A stretch of DNA of 64,000 nt from Denitromonas sp. (lineage in GTDB: Bacteria; Pseudomonadota; Gammaproteobacteria; Burkholderiales; Rhodocyclaceae), in NCBI RefSeq assembly GCF_034676725.1, contig NZ_JAUCBR010000004.1:387501-451500 (forward strand). The letters run 5' to 3'. The notes beneath the pieces were generated by a model, which worked only from the letters and a program-made list of their open reading frames with translations, was not told where the DNA came from and ran no database searches. Position 1 is the stretch's first letter; each line of letters starts with the position of its first letter. Shown in pieces: positions 45,354-54,736 of the stretch. The position numbers and the translations under genes are program-made.

Positions 45354-46694
45354 TCAGGGCGCCCCGGTCAGCAGCGCGTTCAGGCGCGCCACATCTTCTT
45401 CGCCCAGCGTGCCCGCGGCCGCCGACAGGCGCAGCTGGGCGATCAGCGTGTCGTAGCGTGCCTTAGCCAGTTGCTGCTGGGTGTCGGCAAGCTGGCTTTG
45501 TGCGTTGAGCACATCGATGTTGATGCGCACGCCGACTTCATAGCCCAGCCGGTTGGCATCCAGCGCGGAGCGCGACGACACTTCCGCCGCTTCGAGCGCC
45601 TTGATCTGCGCGAGGCCACTGGTCACGCCGAGGTAAGCCTGGCGAGCCGCCAGCGCAGCACTGCGACGTGCATCATCCAGATCGGCTTCGGACTTGGTCA
45701 GCAACGCTGCCGCCTCACGGGTGCGCGATGTCACCACACCACCTTGATACAAGGGCACATTCAGCTCGAGACCAATGGTGCGGAATGTGTTTTCGCTGCG
45801 CCCGCCGCCAAAACCACTCGCCTCGGCGTTCGCTTGGTTGTAGCGGGCCACAATGTCCACCGTCGGCAAATGGCCCGATTCGTTGCGCGCCACCTCACGG
45901 CTCGCAATCTGGGTAGCGATCTGCTGTATTTGCACACCAAAGCTGTCGTGCTCCGCGGCGCTCACCCACTGACGCATGTCGTCCGGCTGCGGCCGACCGA
46001 GTTCGGCACCCGCGCGCAAACCCGCCACGCCTTCCGGTTCTTTGCCGACGATCTGGGCCAGACTCTGGCGCGCCACTTCAAGCGCGTTCTCGGCAGCAAT
46101 CAGGCGCGCAGAGGCCAGGTCGAAACGCGACTGCGCTTCGTGCACATCGGTCACCGTGACGGTGCCAACCTCGAAGCTCTTCTTGGCCAGTTCAAGTTGC
46201 TGAGTCGCGGCCGTGCGCAAGGCGCGCAGCGCCTCTGCTGCATCCTGCGCGTTGAGCACCGCAAAATAGGCCTCCGATACTCGAAGAATCAGGTCCTGAT
46301 GCGCCAGCACAAACTCTGTGTCCGACAGCGTCGTCTGCAGCTTGCCTTGCTCGTACTGCATCCAAATCGCGCGATTGAATAATGGCTGACGCAATTGGGC
46401 CCCGTAGCTGTTGTTGTTAAAGGCAATAGATTCTGATTTGGATCCGCCAATCAAGATGCGGTCGCCGCCAGCATAGGTGTTGTCATTCCACGTCGTACCG
46501 GCCGTCAACCCGAACGTCGGCAACAACCCGGCACGCCCCTGAATGGATTTTTCCTGACCGGCGTCCCGCTGCGCTTTGGCCGCGGCAAAACGAGCGTCGT
46601 GCTCCAGCGCGTCGCGATAGACCGACATCAGATCCGCGCCCCAGGCCGAGGCGGACAGGAGGCTGATCAACAGAACACTCAGGGGGCGCTTCAT
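45354..46694 (-). CDS. tolC: TolC-family outer-membrane channel protein
   Basis: 446 aa. Signal peptide ending ASAWGA, then two repeats of the OEP domain: ADLMSVYRDALEHDARFAAA near the N-terminus and EVSSRSALDANRLGYEVGVR in the second half, each with the long helical segments of the trimeric barrel-tunnel. Serves type I secretion and RND efflux. Last of a pcm-rhodanese-tolC row; the RND operon upstream on the same strand encodes no outer-membrane factor and may use it. Confidence 0.9.
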   Translation of the reverse strand: MKRPLSVLLISLLSASAWGADLMSVYRDALEHDARFAAAKAQRDAGQEKSIQGRAGLLPTFGLTAGTTWNDNTYAGGDRILIGGSKSESIAFNNNSYGAQLRQPLFNRAIWMQYEQGKLQTTLSDTEFVLAHQDLILRVSEAYFAVLNAQDAAEALRALRTAATQQLELAKKSFEVGTVTVTDVHEAQSRFDLASARLIAAENALEVARQSLAQIVGKEPEGVAGLRAGAELGRPQPDDMRQWVSAAEHDSFGVQIQQIATQIASREVARNESGHLPTVDIVARYNQANAEASGFGGGRSENTFRTIGLELNVPLYQGGVVTSRTREAAALLTKSEADLDDARRSAALAARQAYLGVTSGLAQIKALEAAEVSSRSALDANRLGYEVGVRINIDVLNAQSQLADTQQQLAKARYDTLIAQLRLSAAAGTLGEEDVARLNALLTGAP

Positions 46695-46718
46695 GCAATT
46701 CTCCGTGTGGATGCGTGT

Positions 46719-47042
46719 TCAGTACTGAGGCATGGCCGGATCGACCTGCGCGGCCCAGCCGGCGACGCCGCCAGCCAGGTTGATGACCTGCCCGAAACCG
46801 CGTTGCGCCAGAAACATGGCCACCTGCATGCTCCGCCCGCCGTGATGACAGATGACCACCGTTTCAGCGGCTGGATCGAGCTCGTCGATCCGCGCCGGCA
46901 CGCTGGACATCGGCATCAGCTGCGAGCCCGCCAGATGGCACAGCTCGAACTCCCAGGGCTCACGCACATCGAGCAGCACCGGCGCTTTGCGCGCCGGGTC
47001 GTCGAGCCAGGCCTTGAGTTCAGTCGGGCGCATCTGGCGCAT
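46719..47042 (-). CDS. Single-domain rhodanese-like protein
   Basis: 107 aa. Sulfurtransferase fold with LLDVREPWEFELCHLAGSQ and the active-site loop CHHGGRS containing the catalytic Cys. Short GlpE/PspE-like type without signal peptide. Lies 9 bases after the methyltransferase gene and 24 bases before tolC; the triad is common in betaproteobacteria though a functional link is not established. Confidence 0.9.
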   Translation of the reverse strand: MRQMRPTELKAWLDDPARKAPVLLDVREPWEFELCHLAGSQLMPMSSVPARIDELDPAAETVVICHHGGRSMQVAMFLAQRGFGQVINLAGGVAGWAAQVDPAMPQY

Positions 47043-47051
47043 GGGACAGCC

Positions 47052-47705
47052 TCAGAAACGGAACGGGTCGGCCCGGCGCGCGTTGCGCAGCGGGGGTACC
47101 ACGGTTTCAAACAAATCGACCGACTCGTACTGGCCTTCGCCAATACAGGTCACCAGACGGCCCACCATCATCGGCGCTTCGCCGATGAAGGCAAACAGAC
47201 GGCCGCCGACATTCAGTTGCGCCTTGAGCGCGGCCGGCAGCTCCGGCATGCCGCCAGAGACCACGATCACGTCGTAGGGCGCGCGGGCGGGCCAGCCCTC
47301 GCTGCCGTCGCCTTCTTCAACCACCACGTTTTCCACGCCGGCGGCCTTGAGATTGGCCGCTGCCAGCGCGGCCAGTTCGGGTTCGATCTCGATGCTGCGC
47401 ACCCAGTCCGAGCGCGACGCCAGCAGCGCGGCGAAATAGCCCGAGCCGGCGCCAATCTCCAGCACCGTATCGGTCGGCTTGAGCTGCAGTGCCTGCAGCA
47501 CCTTGCCCTCGATCACCGGCGACAACATGATCTGGCCGCAGCCGACGGGGATCTCCGCTTCGGAAAAGGCCAGTGCCTTGTGGGCGGCAGGCACGAACTC
47601 TTCGCGCTTGACGGTCATCATCGACTCAAGCACGTCCTGATCCAGCACATCCCACGGGCGGACTTGCTGCTCAACCATGTTGAAGCGCGCGCGTTCAAAA
47701 TCCAT
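47052..47705 (-). CDS. Protein-L-isoaspartate O-methyltransferase family protein
   Basis: 217 aa. PCMT-like fold: NMVEQQVRPWDVLDQDVL, EIPVGCGQIMLSPVIEGKVL, SAM motif VLEIGAGSGYFAALLA and APYDVIVVSGGMPELP. The Q-V-R-P-W-D start and lack of the usual final motif place it in the betaproteobacterial rhodanese-linked subgroup, where isoaspartate repair is assumed rather than shown. Start at the second of two ATGs (47705), 6 bases after GGGAG. An extended -10 TGC-TAATAT lies about 25 bases upstream. Confidence 0.85.
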   Translation of the reverse strand: MDFERARFNMVEQQVRPWDVLDQDVLESMMTVKREEFVPAAHKALAFSEAEIPVGCGQIMLSPVIEGKVLQALQLKPTDTVLEIGAGSGYFAALLASRSDWVRSIEIEPELAALAAANLKAAGVENVVVEEGDGSEGWPARAPYDVIVVSGGMPELPAALKAQLNVGGRLFAFIGEAPMMVGRLVTCIGEGQYESVDLFETVVPPLRNARRADPFRF

Positions 47706-47814
47706 CATCGGCTCCCTGTGCAAATATTAGCACATACTAATTTATGAGATAGGCGCAAACGTCGGCATTTTAGCGCAGTTGCTGCACCGCCGCGCGGCTT
47801 CGGGAGGGCCGGAG

Positions 47815-50800
47815 TCATGCTGCCGTCTCGGGCTTGACGCGATACCACGCGGCATACAGCGCGGGCAGAAAGATCAGCGTCAGCACGGTGGCCACCGTCA
47901 GCCCGCCCATGATCGCCACCGCCATCGGCCCGAAGAAGGCGCTACGGGTGAGCGGGATCATCGCCAGGATGGCCGCCGCCGCGGTGAGCATGATCGGGCG
48001 GAAGCGGCGCACGGTGGATTCAACGATGGCGTCCCAGGCCGAGCGCCCCTCCTCGCGGTCCTGGCGGATCTGGTCGACCAGGATCACCGAATTGCGCATG
48101 ATCATCCCCGACAGCGCAATCGTGCCGAGCATGGCCACGAAGCCGAAGGGTTTGTTGAACAGCAGCAAGGAGGCGGTGACGCCGATCAGCCCCAGCGGCG
48201 CGGTGAGCAGCACCATGGCCACCCGCGAGAAGCTCTGCAGCTGGATCATCAGCACGGTGACCACCACCACCAGGAACAGCGGCATGCCGGCGGCCACCGA
48301 GGCGCCGCCCTTGGCGCTCTCCTCCACCGCGCCGCCGACCGCGATGTGATAGCCCAGCGGCAGCGCTGACTCGATCTCGCGGATCGCCGGCGCCAGCGCG
48401 GACACCACCTGCGCCGGCTGGGTCGTACCATACAGAGTGGCGCGCACCGTCACCGTCGGCACCCGGTCGCGCCGCCAGATCACGCCGTCTTCAAAGCCGT
48501 ATTCCGGCGTCACCACCTGCGCCAGCGGCACCGAGCGGCCGCCAGCCACGGGGATGGCCAGGTCCGGCAGCAGCGACAGGTGCGTCCGCTCGGCGGCGGC
48601 ACCGCGCAGGCGCACCTGGATGGTTTCCGTGCCCTCGCGGAACTCGGTCACCGGCATGCCGTGCAGCGAGGTATTGAGGAAGGCGGCGATCTGCGACGAC
48701 GACAGCCCGAGCAAGCGCGCCTTCTCCTGGTCGATACGCAGGCGCACCACTTTCGACGGCGCCTCCCAGTCCAGATGCACATTCGACAGCGCCGGCTGTG
48801 CCCGCAACTGGTCGGCCACCTGATGGCTGACCGCCCGCAGCGTCTCGAAATCCGGGCCGCTGACCCGGTACTGCACCGGGAAGCCGACCGGCGGCCCGTT
48901 CTCCAGGCGCTTGACCACCGCCACCATGCCCGACGGGTCCTTGGCAAAATGCGCAATCAGCTGGCTGCGCAGCGCCTCGCGTGCTTCGGGGCCCGTCGTC
49001 AGGATGACGAACTGGGCAAAGTTGGTCTGACTCAGTTTCTGGTCCAGCGGCAGGTAGAAGCGCGGGCTGCCGGCGCCCACGTAGGCGACGTAGTTCTCGA
49101 TGCCCTCCGCCTTGTCGAGCAGCGCCTCGAGCTCCTGCACCACGGCATCGGTGGCGACATGCGACACCCCCTCGCGCAACTCCAGGTCGACCAGCAGCTC
49201 CGGCCGTGTCGAGTCGGGGAAGAACTGCTGTGGCACATGGCGAAACACGCCGATCGAGCCGGCAAAAATCGCCAGCGTGGCGATGATTACCCACCAGCGG
49301 TGGCGCACGCAGGCGTTCACCACGGCACGGAAGCGATTGTAGAACGCGGTGTGGTAGATGGCGTACTCGTCATGCTGCGCCGGCACCGCCGTCGCGCGCG
49401 CCGCCAGCCAGCGGCCGGCCGCGGGCATCAGCCGGCCGACAACCCGCGCCAGCCGCCCCTCGCCGGCCTTCTTTTTCTTCGAAAAATCGGGCAGCAGGTG
49501 ATAGCCAAGATAAGGCACGAACACCACCGCCGCCACCCAGGAAATGAGCAGCGCGATCACCGTCACCTGAAAGATCGAGCGGGTGTACTCGCCCGTACTC
49601 GACGCCGCCGTGGCAATCGGCAAGAACCCCGCCGCCGTCACCAGCGTGCCCGACAGCATTGGCTTGGCGGTCGAGGTATAGGCGTAGCTGGCTGCACGCA
49701 CACGGTCCCAACCCTGCTCCATCTTGGTCGCCATCATCTCGACCGCGATGATCGCGTCATCCACCAGCAGGCCGAGCGACAGAATCAGCGCGCCGAGCGA
49801 AATCTTGTGCAGACCGATGTCGAACTCGCGCATGCACAGGAAGGTGATCGCCAGCACCACCGGGATGGTCACCACCACCACGATGCCGGTGCGCAGCCCA
49901 AGGCTGACCAGGCTCACCACCAGCACGATGATCACCGCCTCGGCCAGCGCCTTGACGAACTCGTTGACCGAGCGCTGCACCGCACGCGGCTGGTCGGCCA
50001 CCCGCGCCAGCTCGACCCCGACCGGCAGTTGCGACTCGATGCGTGCCACCGCCTCGTCCAGATGGCGGCCCAGCGCAATGATGTCGCCGCCGGCGCGCAT
50101 CGACACCCCGATGCCGAACGCCTGCTGCCCCATGAAGCGCATGCGGTCGCCCGGCGGATCCTGGAAGCCGCGCCGCACCTCGGCCACGTCGCCGAGGCGG
50201 AAACTGCGCCCGCCGGCGTGGATCAGCGTCGCGCGGATCGCGTCGAGATCGGCAAAATCACCGTCGGGGCGCAGGTAGATGCGCTCCTCGTCGGTTTCGA
50301 AAAAACCGGCGCCGGTCTTGGCGTTCTGTTGCGCCAGGGCGCCGGTCACATCGTTCAGGCTGAGGCCGAAGGTGGCCAGCTTGGTGTTCGACAGCTCGAT
50401 GAACACCCGCTCCGACTGCTCGCCGATGAAGCTCACCTTGGCCACATCCGGCACCTGCAGCAGCTCGGCACGCACCGCCTCGGCGTAGCGCTTGAGCTCG
50501 CCATAGCCCAGGCCGTCGCCAAGCAGCGCGAACACATTGCCAAAGGTATCGCCGAACTCATCATTGAAGCTCGGCCCGATCACGCCGGCCGGTAGCGTAT
50601 GGCGCATGTCGCCGATCTTCTTGCGCACCTGGTACCAGATGTCGGCCATCTCGTCCGGCGGCGTCGAATCCTTGGCAGAGAAGAAAATCAGCGCCTCACC
50701 CGGCTTGGAGTAGCTGCGGATGAAATGCACCTGGGCCACTTCCTGCAGCTTCTTCTCGAGGCGGTCGGTCACCTGCTCGGCCATCTCGGCGGCCGTCGCG

Positions 50801-50967
50801 CCCGGCCACTCGGCCCGCACCACCATCACCTTGAAGGTAAATGGCGGGTCTTCCGACTGACCCAGCCCCTTGTAGGCCAGCATGCCGATCAGCGTCAGCA
50901 TCAGCATGAAATACAGTACCATCGTCTGATGGCGCAGGCCCCATTCGGACAGGTTGAAGTGCCTCAT
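47815..50967 (-). CDS. RND efflux transporter permease
   Basis: 1050 aa, the usual inner-membrane RND length with 12 transmembrane segments in two halves and two large periplasmic loops. Proton-relay acidic pair in SLGLLVDDAIIAVEMM (TM4). Starts RHFNLSEWGLRHQTMVLYFM, in the subgroup near NolG/YerP-like transporters rather than AcrB. Overlaps the adaptor gene by 4 bases. Exports unknown hydrophobic or amphiphilic compounds; regulation by the TetR gene of the same operon is likely. Confidence 0.93.
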   Translation of the reverse strand: MRHFNLSEWGLRHQTMVLYFMLMLTLIGMLAYKGLGQSEDPPFTFKVMVVRAEWPGATAAEMAEQVTDRLEKKLQEVAQVHFIRSYSKPGEALIFFSAKDSTPPDEMADIWYQVRKKIGDMRHTLPAGVIGPSFNDEFGDTFGNVFALLGDGLGYGELKRYAEAVRAELLQVPDVAKVSFIGEQSERVFIELSNTKLATFGLSLNDVTGALAQQNAKTGAGFFETDEERIYLRPDGDFADLDAIRATLIHAGGRSFRLGDVAEVRRGFQDPPGDRMRFMGQQAFGIGVSMRAGGDIIALGRHLDEAVARIESQLPVGVELARVADQPRAVQRSVNEFVKALAEAVIIVLVVSLVSLGLRTGIVVVVTIPVVLAITFLCMREFDIGLHKISLGALILSLGLLVDDAIIAVEMMATKMEQGWDRVRAASYAYTSTAKPMLSGTLVTAAGFLPIATAASSTGEYTRSIFQVTVIALLISWVAAVVFVPYLGYHLLPDFSKKKKAGEGRLARVVGRLMPAAGRWLAARATAVPAQHDEYAIYHTAFYNRFRAVVNACVRHRWWVIIATLAIFAGSIGVFRHVPQQFFPDSTRPELLVDLELREGVSHVATDAVVQELEALLDKAEGIENYVAYVGAGSPRFYLPLDQKLSQTNFAQFVILTTGPEAREALRSQLIAHFAKDPSGMVAVVKRLENGPPVGFPVQYRVSGPDFETLRAVSHQVADQLRAQPALSNVHLDWEAPSKVVRLRIDQEKARLLGLSSSQIAAFLNTSLHGMPVTEFREGTETIQVRLRGAAAERTHLSLLPDLAIPVAGGRSVPLAQVVTPEYGFEDGVIWRRDRVPTVTVRATLYGTTQPAQVVSALAPAIREIESALPLGYHIAVGGAVEESAKGGASVAAGMPLFLVVVVTVLMIQLQSFSRVAMVLLTAPLGLIGVTASLLLFNKPFGFVAMLGTIALSGMIMRNSVILVDQIRQDREEGRSAWDAIVESTVRRFRPIMLTAAAAILAMIPLTRSAFFGPMAVAIMGGLTVATVLTLIFLPALYAAWYRVKPETAA

Positions 50968-52058
50968 CGCTTGGCATCCAGCGTCACGGCGGCCGACATG
51001 TCACGGGCGCGCACCGTCTGTCCCGGGCGCAGCAGGTGAATGCCCGCCACCACCACCTGCACCCCCGGCGCGATCCCGTCGGCGATATGCGCGCCACGCT
51101 CATCAAAGCGGGCAACGCTCACCGGCACCGGCGCCACCGACTCGGCCGCCGGGTCGAACACCCACACCACCGGCCGGCCGTCATGCTCGCCCACGGCGCG
51201 CAGCGGCAGCACCACCCCCGCCCCGCCATCGCCGGCCAGCGCCACGGTAGCCGTGGCCCCCAGCGGCAACGCCTCGGCTTTGGCGTCGACCTGCACTTTC
51301 ACCTGGTAGGTCCGCGTCTGCGGGTCGGCGGCCGGCGACACCTCGCGCACCGTGGCCGGCAGCGCCGTGTCCTGTGCCGACCACAACGCCACCTGCGCAG
51401 GCGTACCCACCGGCAGCTGCGCCACATGGCCCTCGGGCACCGCAATCTTCACCTCCCGCGCACCGTCATGGGCCAGCGTCAGCACCGGCTGGCCGGCCGA
51501 CACCACCTGGCCGGATTCGGCATGCACACGGGTCACCACACCGTCGGCGTCGGCCACCAGGGTGGTGTAGTCATTCTGGTTTTCGGCCAGCACCGCCTGC
51601 GCGCGCGCCTGCTTGACCCGTGCGGCAGCGGCGGCCTGGCTGGTGCGTCGCGTATCGACCGCCGAGTCACTGACGAAATTCTGCGCCCGCAAGGCCTTCA
51701 CCCGTGCCAGCTCGGCCTCTGCCAGCGACAGCTCGGACTGCGCCGCCGCCAGCTGCGCCTGCGCCGCGCTGGCACCCAGGCGCATGTCTTCGGCATCGAG
51801 CCGGGCCAGCACCTGCCCCTTCCTGACCACGCTCCCGACGTCCACCGCCCGTGCAACCACCTTGCCACCGACCCGGAAGCCAAGCTCGGTGGCATGGCGC
51901 GGCACCACCTCGCCAGTAAAGAAACGCCCCACCGACGCCGCGCCGGCCGTTGCCGGCTGCACCAGCACGGTGGGCGGCGGCATCACCTCGCTTTCGGGGG
52001 CCGAGCACGCCACCGCCAACAACGCGGCCAACGACGAAATCATTACCGTGCGTCGCAT
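50964..52058 (-). CDS. RND periplasmic adaptor (membrane fusion) lipoprotein
   Basis: 364 aa. Lipobox LLAVAC, then MFP architecture: barrel-sandwich lipoyl half motif RVGGKVVARAVDVGSVVRKG, an alpha-helical hairpin (about residues 95-165, Ala-rich), second lipoyl half and beta-barrel. Bridges the RND pump with an outer-membrane factor. The start lies inside the end of the tetR gene (16-base overlap), so the three genes are coupled. Confidence 0.92.
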   Translation of the reverse strand: MRRTVMISSLAALLAVACSAPESEVMPPPTVLVQPATAGAASVGRFFTGEVVPRHATELGFRVGGKVVARAVDVGSVVRKGQVLARLDAEDMRLGASAAQAQLAAAQSELSLAEAELARVKALRAQNFVSDSAVDTRRTSQAAAAARVKQARAQAVLAENQNDYTTLVADADGVVTRVHAESGQVVSAGQPVLTLAHDGAREVKIAVPEGHVAQLPVGTPAQVALWSAQDTALPATVREVSPAADPQTRTYQVKVQVDAKAEALPLGATATVALAGDGGAGVVLPLRAVGEHDGRPVVWVFDPAAESVAPVPVSVARFDERGAHIADGIAPGVQVVVAGIHLLRPGQTVRARDMSAAVTLDAKR

Positions 52059-52711
52059 GACGCGCCTCCTTCCGGTGCGGCCGCGAGGCCCTTCAACACC
52101 AGGTCAAAATAAGTTTCGAGATAGGCCTGCGGATCCATGTCCGGCACCTGGCAACACACCGCAAACGAATGCCGCCACAAGGCCAGGTGCAGCAGCGGCG
52201 CCATCAGGATGTGGGTCACCAACGCGCTGTCGGTCGGGCGAAACACCCCCTTGGCGACGCCGCGGTCGAGCACCGCCTGCATCAACGCCTTGCCGGGCTG
52301 GATCACTTCGCGCAGGTAGTACTGCGCCACTTCCGGAAAGTTCTGCGCCTCGGAGGTCATCAGCTTGGGCACGCCGCCAAGTTCAGTGGCGCCGAACAGC
52401 GACCACCAGCCGAACAGGTACTCGCGCAGCATGCGCACCGGGTCATCCGCATGCGCCACCAGCAGCTTGCGCCCCTCATCGATGATCGGCACGATGCCCT
52501 CGCGAATGACCGCGAGAAACAAGGCCTCCTTGCTATCGAAGTACAGATAGAGCGTGCCTTTGGAAACGCCCGCGCGCGCCGCCACTTCATCCAGGCGAGT
52601 CGCCGCAAAGCCCTTCTCCACAAACAGCGACAAGGCCGCGGCAGTGAGCTCCTGCGGGCGCGCCTCCTTGCGACGGCGCACCGGCGCCTTCTTTTTCACC
52701 TGTTCGGTCAC
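52043..52711 (-). CDS. TetR/AcrR-family transcriptional regulator
   Basis: 222 aa. N-terminal HTH: AALSLFVEKGFAATRLDEVA, ARAGVSKGTLYLYF; the C-terminal ligand domain resembles TetR_C_AefR-like (QAYLETYFDLVLKGL). GTG start with GAGGA 8-10 bases upstream; a long in-frame extension upstream is not family-like. First gene of the tetR-adaptor-pump operon, so likely an autorepressor relieved by pump substrates. A near-perfect palindrome 290 bases upstream is the best operator candidate. Confidence 0.9.
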   Translation of the reverse strand: MTEQVKKKAPVRRRKEARPQELTAAALSLFVEKGFAATRLDEVAARAGVSKGTLYLYFDSKEALFLAVIREGIVPIIDEGRKLLVAHADDPVRMLREYLFGWWSLFGATELGGVPKLMTSEAQNFPEVAQYYLREVIQPGKALMQAVLDRGVAKGVFRPTDSALVTHILMAPLLHLALWRHSFAVCCQVPDMDPQAYLETYFDLVLKGLAAAPEGGASCDAR

Positions 52712-53003
52712 AATCCAGTTCCTCGTACCATCCGTGTTGCCGGCAACACCAATGCGCCTAGCAACAACACCTTCACCACAACGATCCGGCGTGTGGCGCA
52801 CGGCGACTTGCCGGCACCTGGCCAGCGCAGTACGCACCGTGTCAGCGCGGCCTACCGCGAGCCGATCCCGACTGGCAGCGCAATCCTTGCGTGACACACC
52901 GGCGCGCTCCGCGACACATCGAGCAGCCGGGCCGACCCGATGGCGTCGCGCCAGCCCCACCCCGGGCGCTCTCGCCGGGCAGGACATGCAAGTCGCCTCA
53001 GTT
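52712..53003. other. Noncoding stretch between tetR and its putative operator
   Basis: 292 bases with no supportable gene; if transcription begins at the palindrome, this is an unusually long 5' leader of the efflux operon. No clear stable hairpin-terminator was seen. Confidence 0.4.
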
Positions 53004-53025
53004 AATAACTGACCAGTCAGTTATT
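53004..53025. promoter_or_regulatory. Palindromic operator, probable TetR binding site
   Basis: Ten-base inverted arms AATAACTGAC and GTCAGTTATT separated by CA. Its ACTGAC/GTCAGT core is typical of TetR-family operators. A minus-strand promoter TTGCAT (53050-53045), 17-base spacer, TAAATA (53027-53022) would be overlapped by it. Confidence 0.6.
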
Positions 53026-53149
53026 TATCAAAGCCAGCGAGGCAATGCAAGTCAACGCCCTGCGGCAACGACAGACGGCGCTGCCCGCCCGGCGGCACAC
53101 CTCCCTGAAAGCGGACACGACCGCCGCCACACACCTGCACATTCGGCGC

Positions 53150-53177
53150 ATGACAATTCCTGACAATTGTTCGATAC
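53150..53177 (+). promoter_or_regulatory. Promoter with direct-repeat operator of the MocR-type gene
   Basis: ATGACA (53150-53155), 16-base spacer, GATACT (53172-53177). Direct repeats TGACAATT at 53151-53158 and 53161-53168, 10 bp apart (same DNA face), overlap the promoter. Direct repeats are the usual target form of MocR/GntR regulators, suggesting autoregulation. Confidence 0.55.
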
Positions 53178-53244
53178 TTCAGAACACATAACGAATCCGC
53201 GCAGCGCCACTCAAGAAGCGCCGCCCCGCCCCAGGAGAGCCCCG

Positions 53245-54648
53245 ATGCTTCAACTCAGTATCGACCCCGGCCAGTCCACCCCCTTGGTCGAACAGATCGT
53301 CGACGCCATCCGTCACCAGGTCGACGACCGCATCCTGCGCCCCGGCATGCGCCTGCCGCCGATCCGCCGGCTGGCCCAGATGCAGCAGGTCAGCCGCTTT
53401 ACCGTCGTCGAAGCCTACGACCGGCTGGTCGCCATGGGCTACCTGCACTCCCGGCGCGGCTCGGGTTTCTACATCGCACCCCGCGCCGTCGCGCCGAGCG
53501 AAAAACGCCCCGTCGTCTCCGACCGGGCCGTCGACGTCGCCTGGCTGATGCGACAGGCCCTCGATGACGCACCGGGCATGCTCAAGGCCAGCGCCGGCTG
53601 GCTGCCGTCGATCTGGCTCGACCAGGAGGGACTGCGCCGCCACCTGCGCGCGCTGGGCCGCCGCGCCGACGCGCGCGTTACCGGCTATGGCACTGCGCAA
53701 GGCTATCTGCCGCTGCGCCAGCAGCTGCAGATCCGGCTGGCCGAATTCGGCATCGGTGCGCCGCCCGAGCAGATCGTGCTCACCCATGGCGCCACCCAGG
53801 CGCTCGATACCGCCGCCCGCCACCTGATCAAACCCGGCGATACGGTGTTCGTCGACGACCCCGGCTACTTCAACTTCTTCGGCAATCTGCGCCTGCTCGG
53901 CGCCAAGCTCGTCGGCGTACCGCGCAATCACGACGGCCCCGATACCCAGGCCCTTGAGGCGCTGCTCGAGATCCACAAACCGCGGGTGTTCTTCACCCAC
54001 TCGGTGCTGCACAACCCCACGGGTGCCAACCTGTCACCTCCGAACGCCTTCCGGCTGCTGCAGCTGGCGAGCAAGCATGACTTCCTGGTCATTGAAGACG
54101 ACACCTACGCCGACCTTCACCCGCGCGTCACCACCCGGCTGGCCAACCTCGACCAGCTCGACCGGGTGATCTACGTGGGCAGTTTCAGCAAGACGCTGTC
54201 GGGCAGCCTGCGTGTCGGCTTCATCGCCGCCCGCCCCGACCTGGCCGCCGAGTTCACCGACGTCAAGACGCTCACCTGCGTCAGCAGTTCGGAGTTCAAC
54301 GAGCAGCTGGTCTACCAGATGCTCACCGACGGCCACTACCGGAAATATGTCGAACGCCTGCACGGCCGCATCCAGCAGGCCACCGGCCGCACCCTGCGCA
54401 TGCTCGAGCGGCTGGACATGGCGGTGTATCACGAGCCGCGCGGCGGCATGTTCGTGTGGGCCCGCGCCCCGGCGCTCGAAGACACCGCCCCGCTCGCCAC
54501 CCGCGCCGCCCAGTCGGGGATCATGCTCGCTCCCGGCAAGGTGTTTCGCCCACAGATGCAGGCCAGCCCGTGGCTGCGCTTCAACGTGGCGTTTTCGGAC
54601 GACCCGCGGCTGGAGCGGTTTTTGGGAGAACAGTTTTCGGCGATGTAA
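53245..54648 (+). CDS. MocR-type GntR-family regulator with aminotransferase domain
   Basis: 467 aa. N-terminal winged helix (residues ~1-78, LRPGMRLPPIRRLAQMQQVS) fused to a class I aminotransferase fold. PLP lysine at about Lys316 in GSFSKTLSGSLRVG, PLP-binding Asp in VIEDDTYAD (Asp285/286) and HNPTGANLSP. MocR proteins use PLP or amino-compound adducts to control genes that are usually adjacent. Start at 53245 has AGGAGA upstream; a TTG start 26 codons earlier is unlikely. No obvious metabolic target adjoins it: the divergent neighbour is the efflux operon, the downstream neighbour a repeat element. Confidence 0.9.
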   Translation: MLQLSIDPGQSTPLVEQIVDAIRHQVDDRILRPGMRLPPIRRLAQMQQVSRFTVVEAYDRLVAMGYLHSRRGSGFYIAPRAVAPSEKRPVVSDRAVDVAWLMRQALDDAPGMLKASAGWLPSIWLDQEGLRRHLRALGRRADARVTGYGTAQGYLPLRQQLQIRLAEFGIGAPPEQIVLTHGATQALDTAARHLIKPGDTVFVDDPGYFNFFGNLRLLGAKLVGVPRNHDGPDTQALEALLEIHKPRVFFTHSVLHNPTGANLSPPNAFRLLQLASKHDFLVIEDDTYADLHPRVTTRLANLDQLDRVIYVGSFSKTLSGSLRVGFIAARPDLAAEFTDVKTLTCVSSSEFNEQLVYQMLTDGHYRKYVERLHGRIQQATGRTLRMLERLDMAVYHEPRGGMFVWARAPALEDTAPLATRAAQSGIMLAPGKVFRPQMQASPWLRFNVAFSDDPRLERFLGEQFSAM

Positions 54649-54736
54649 CAGGCTGCTTGCCCGGCCAACCGGACGCCCGCACGCCAGCGCCAGATCGCCG
54701 ATCGGCGCGGCGCCTGGGTCGATGGCTGACAGGGTC

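Noticed and set aside
47728..47760. TTAG-N6-CTAA dyad upstream of the isoaspartate methyltransferase-like gene as an operator
   Set aside because: Arms are only 4 bp and overlap a likely extended -10; too weak to list as a regulatory site.
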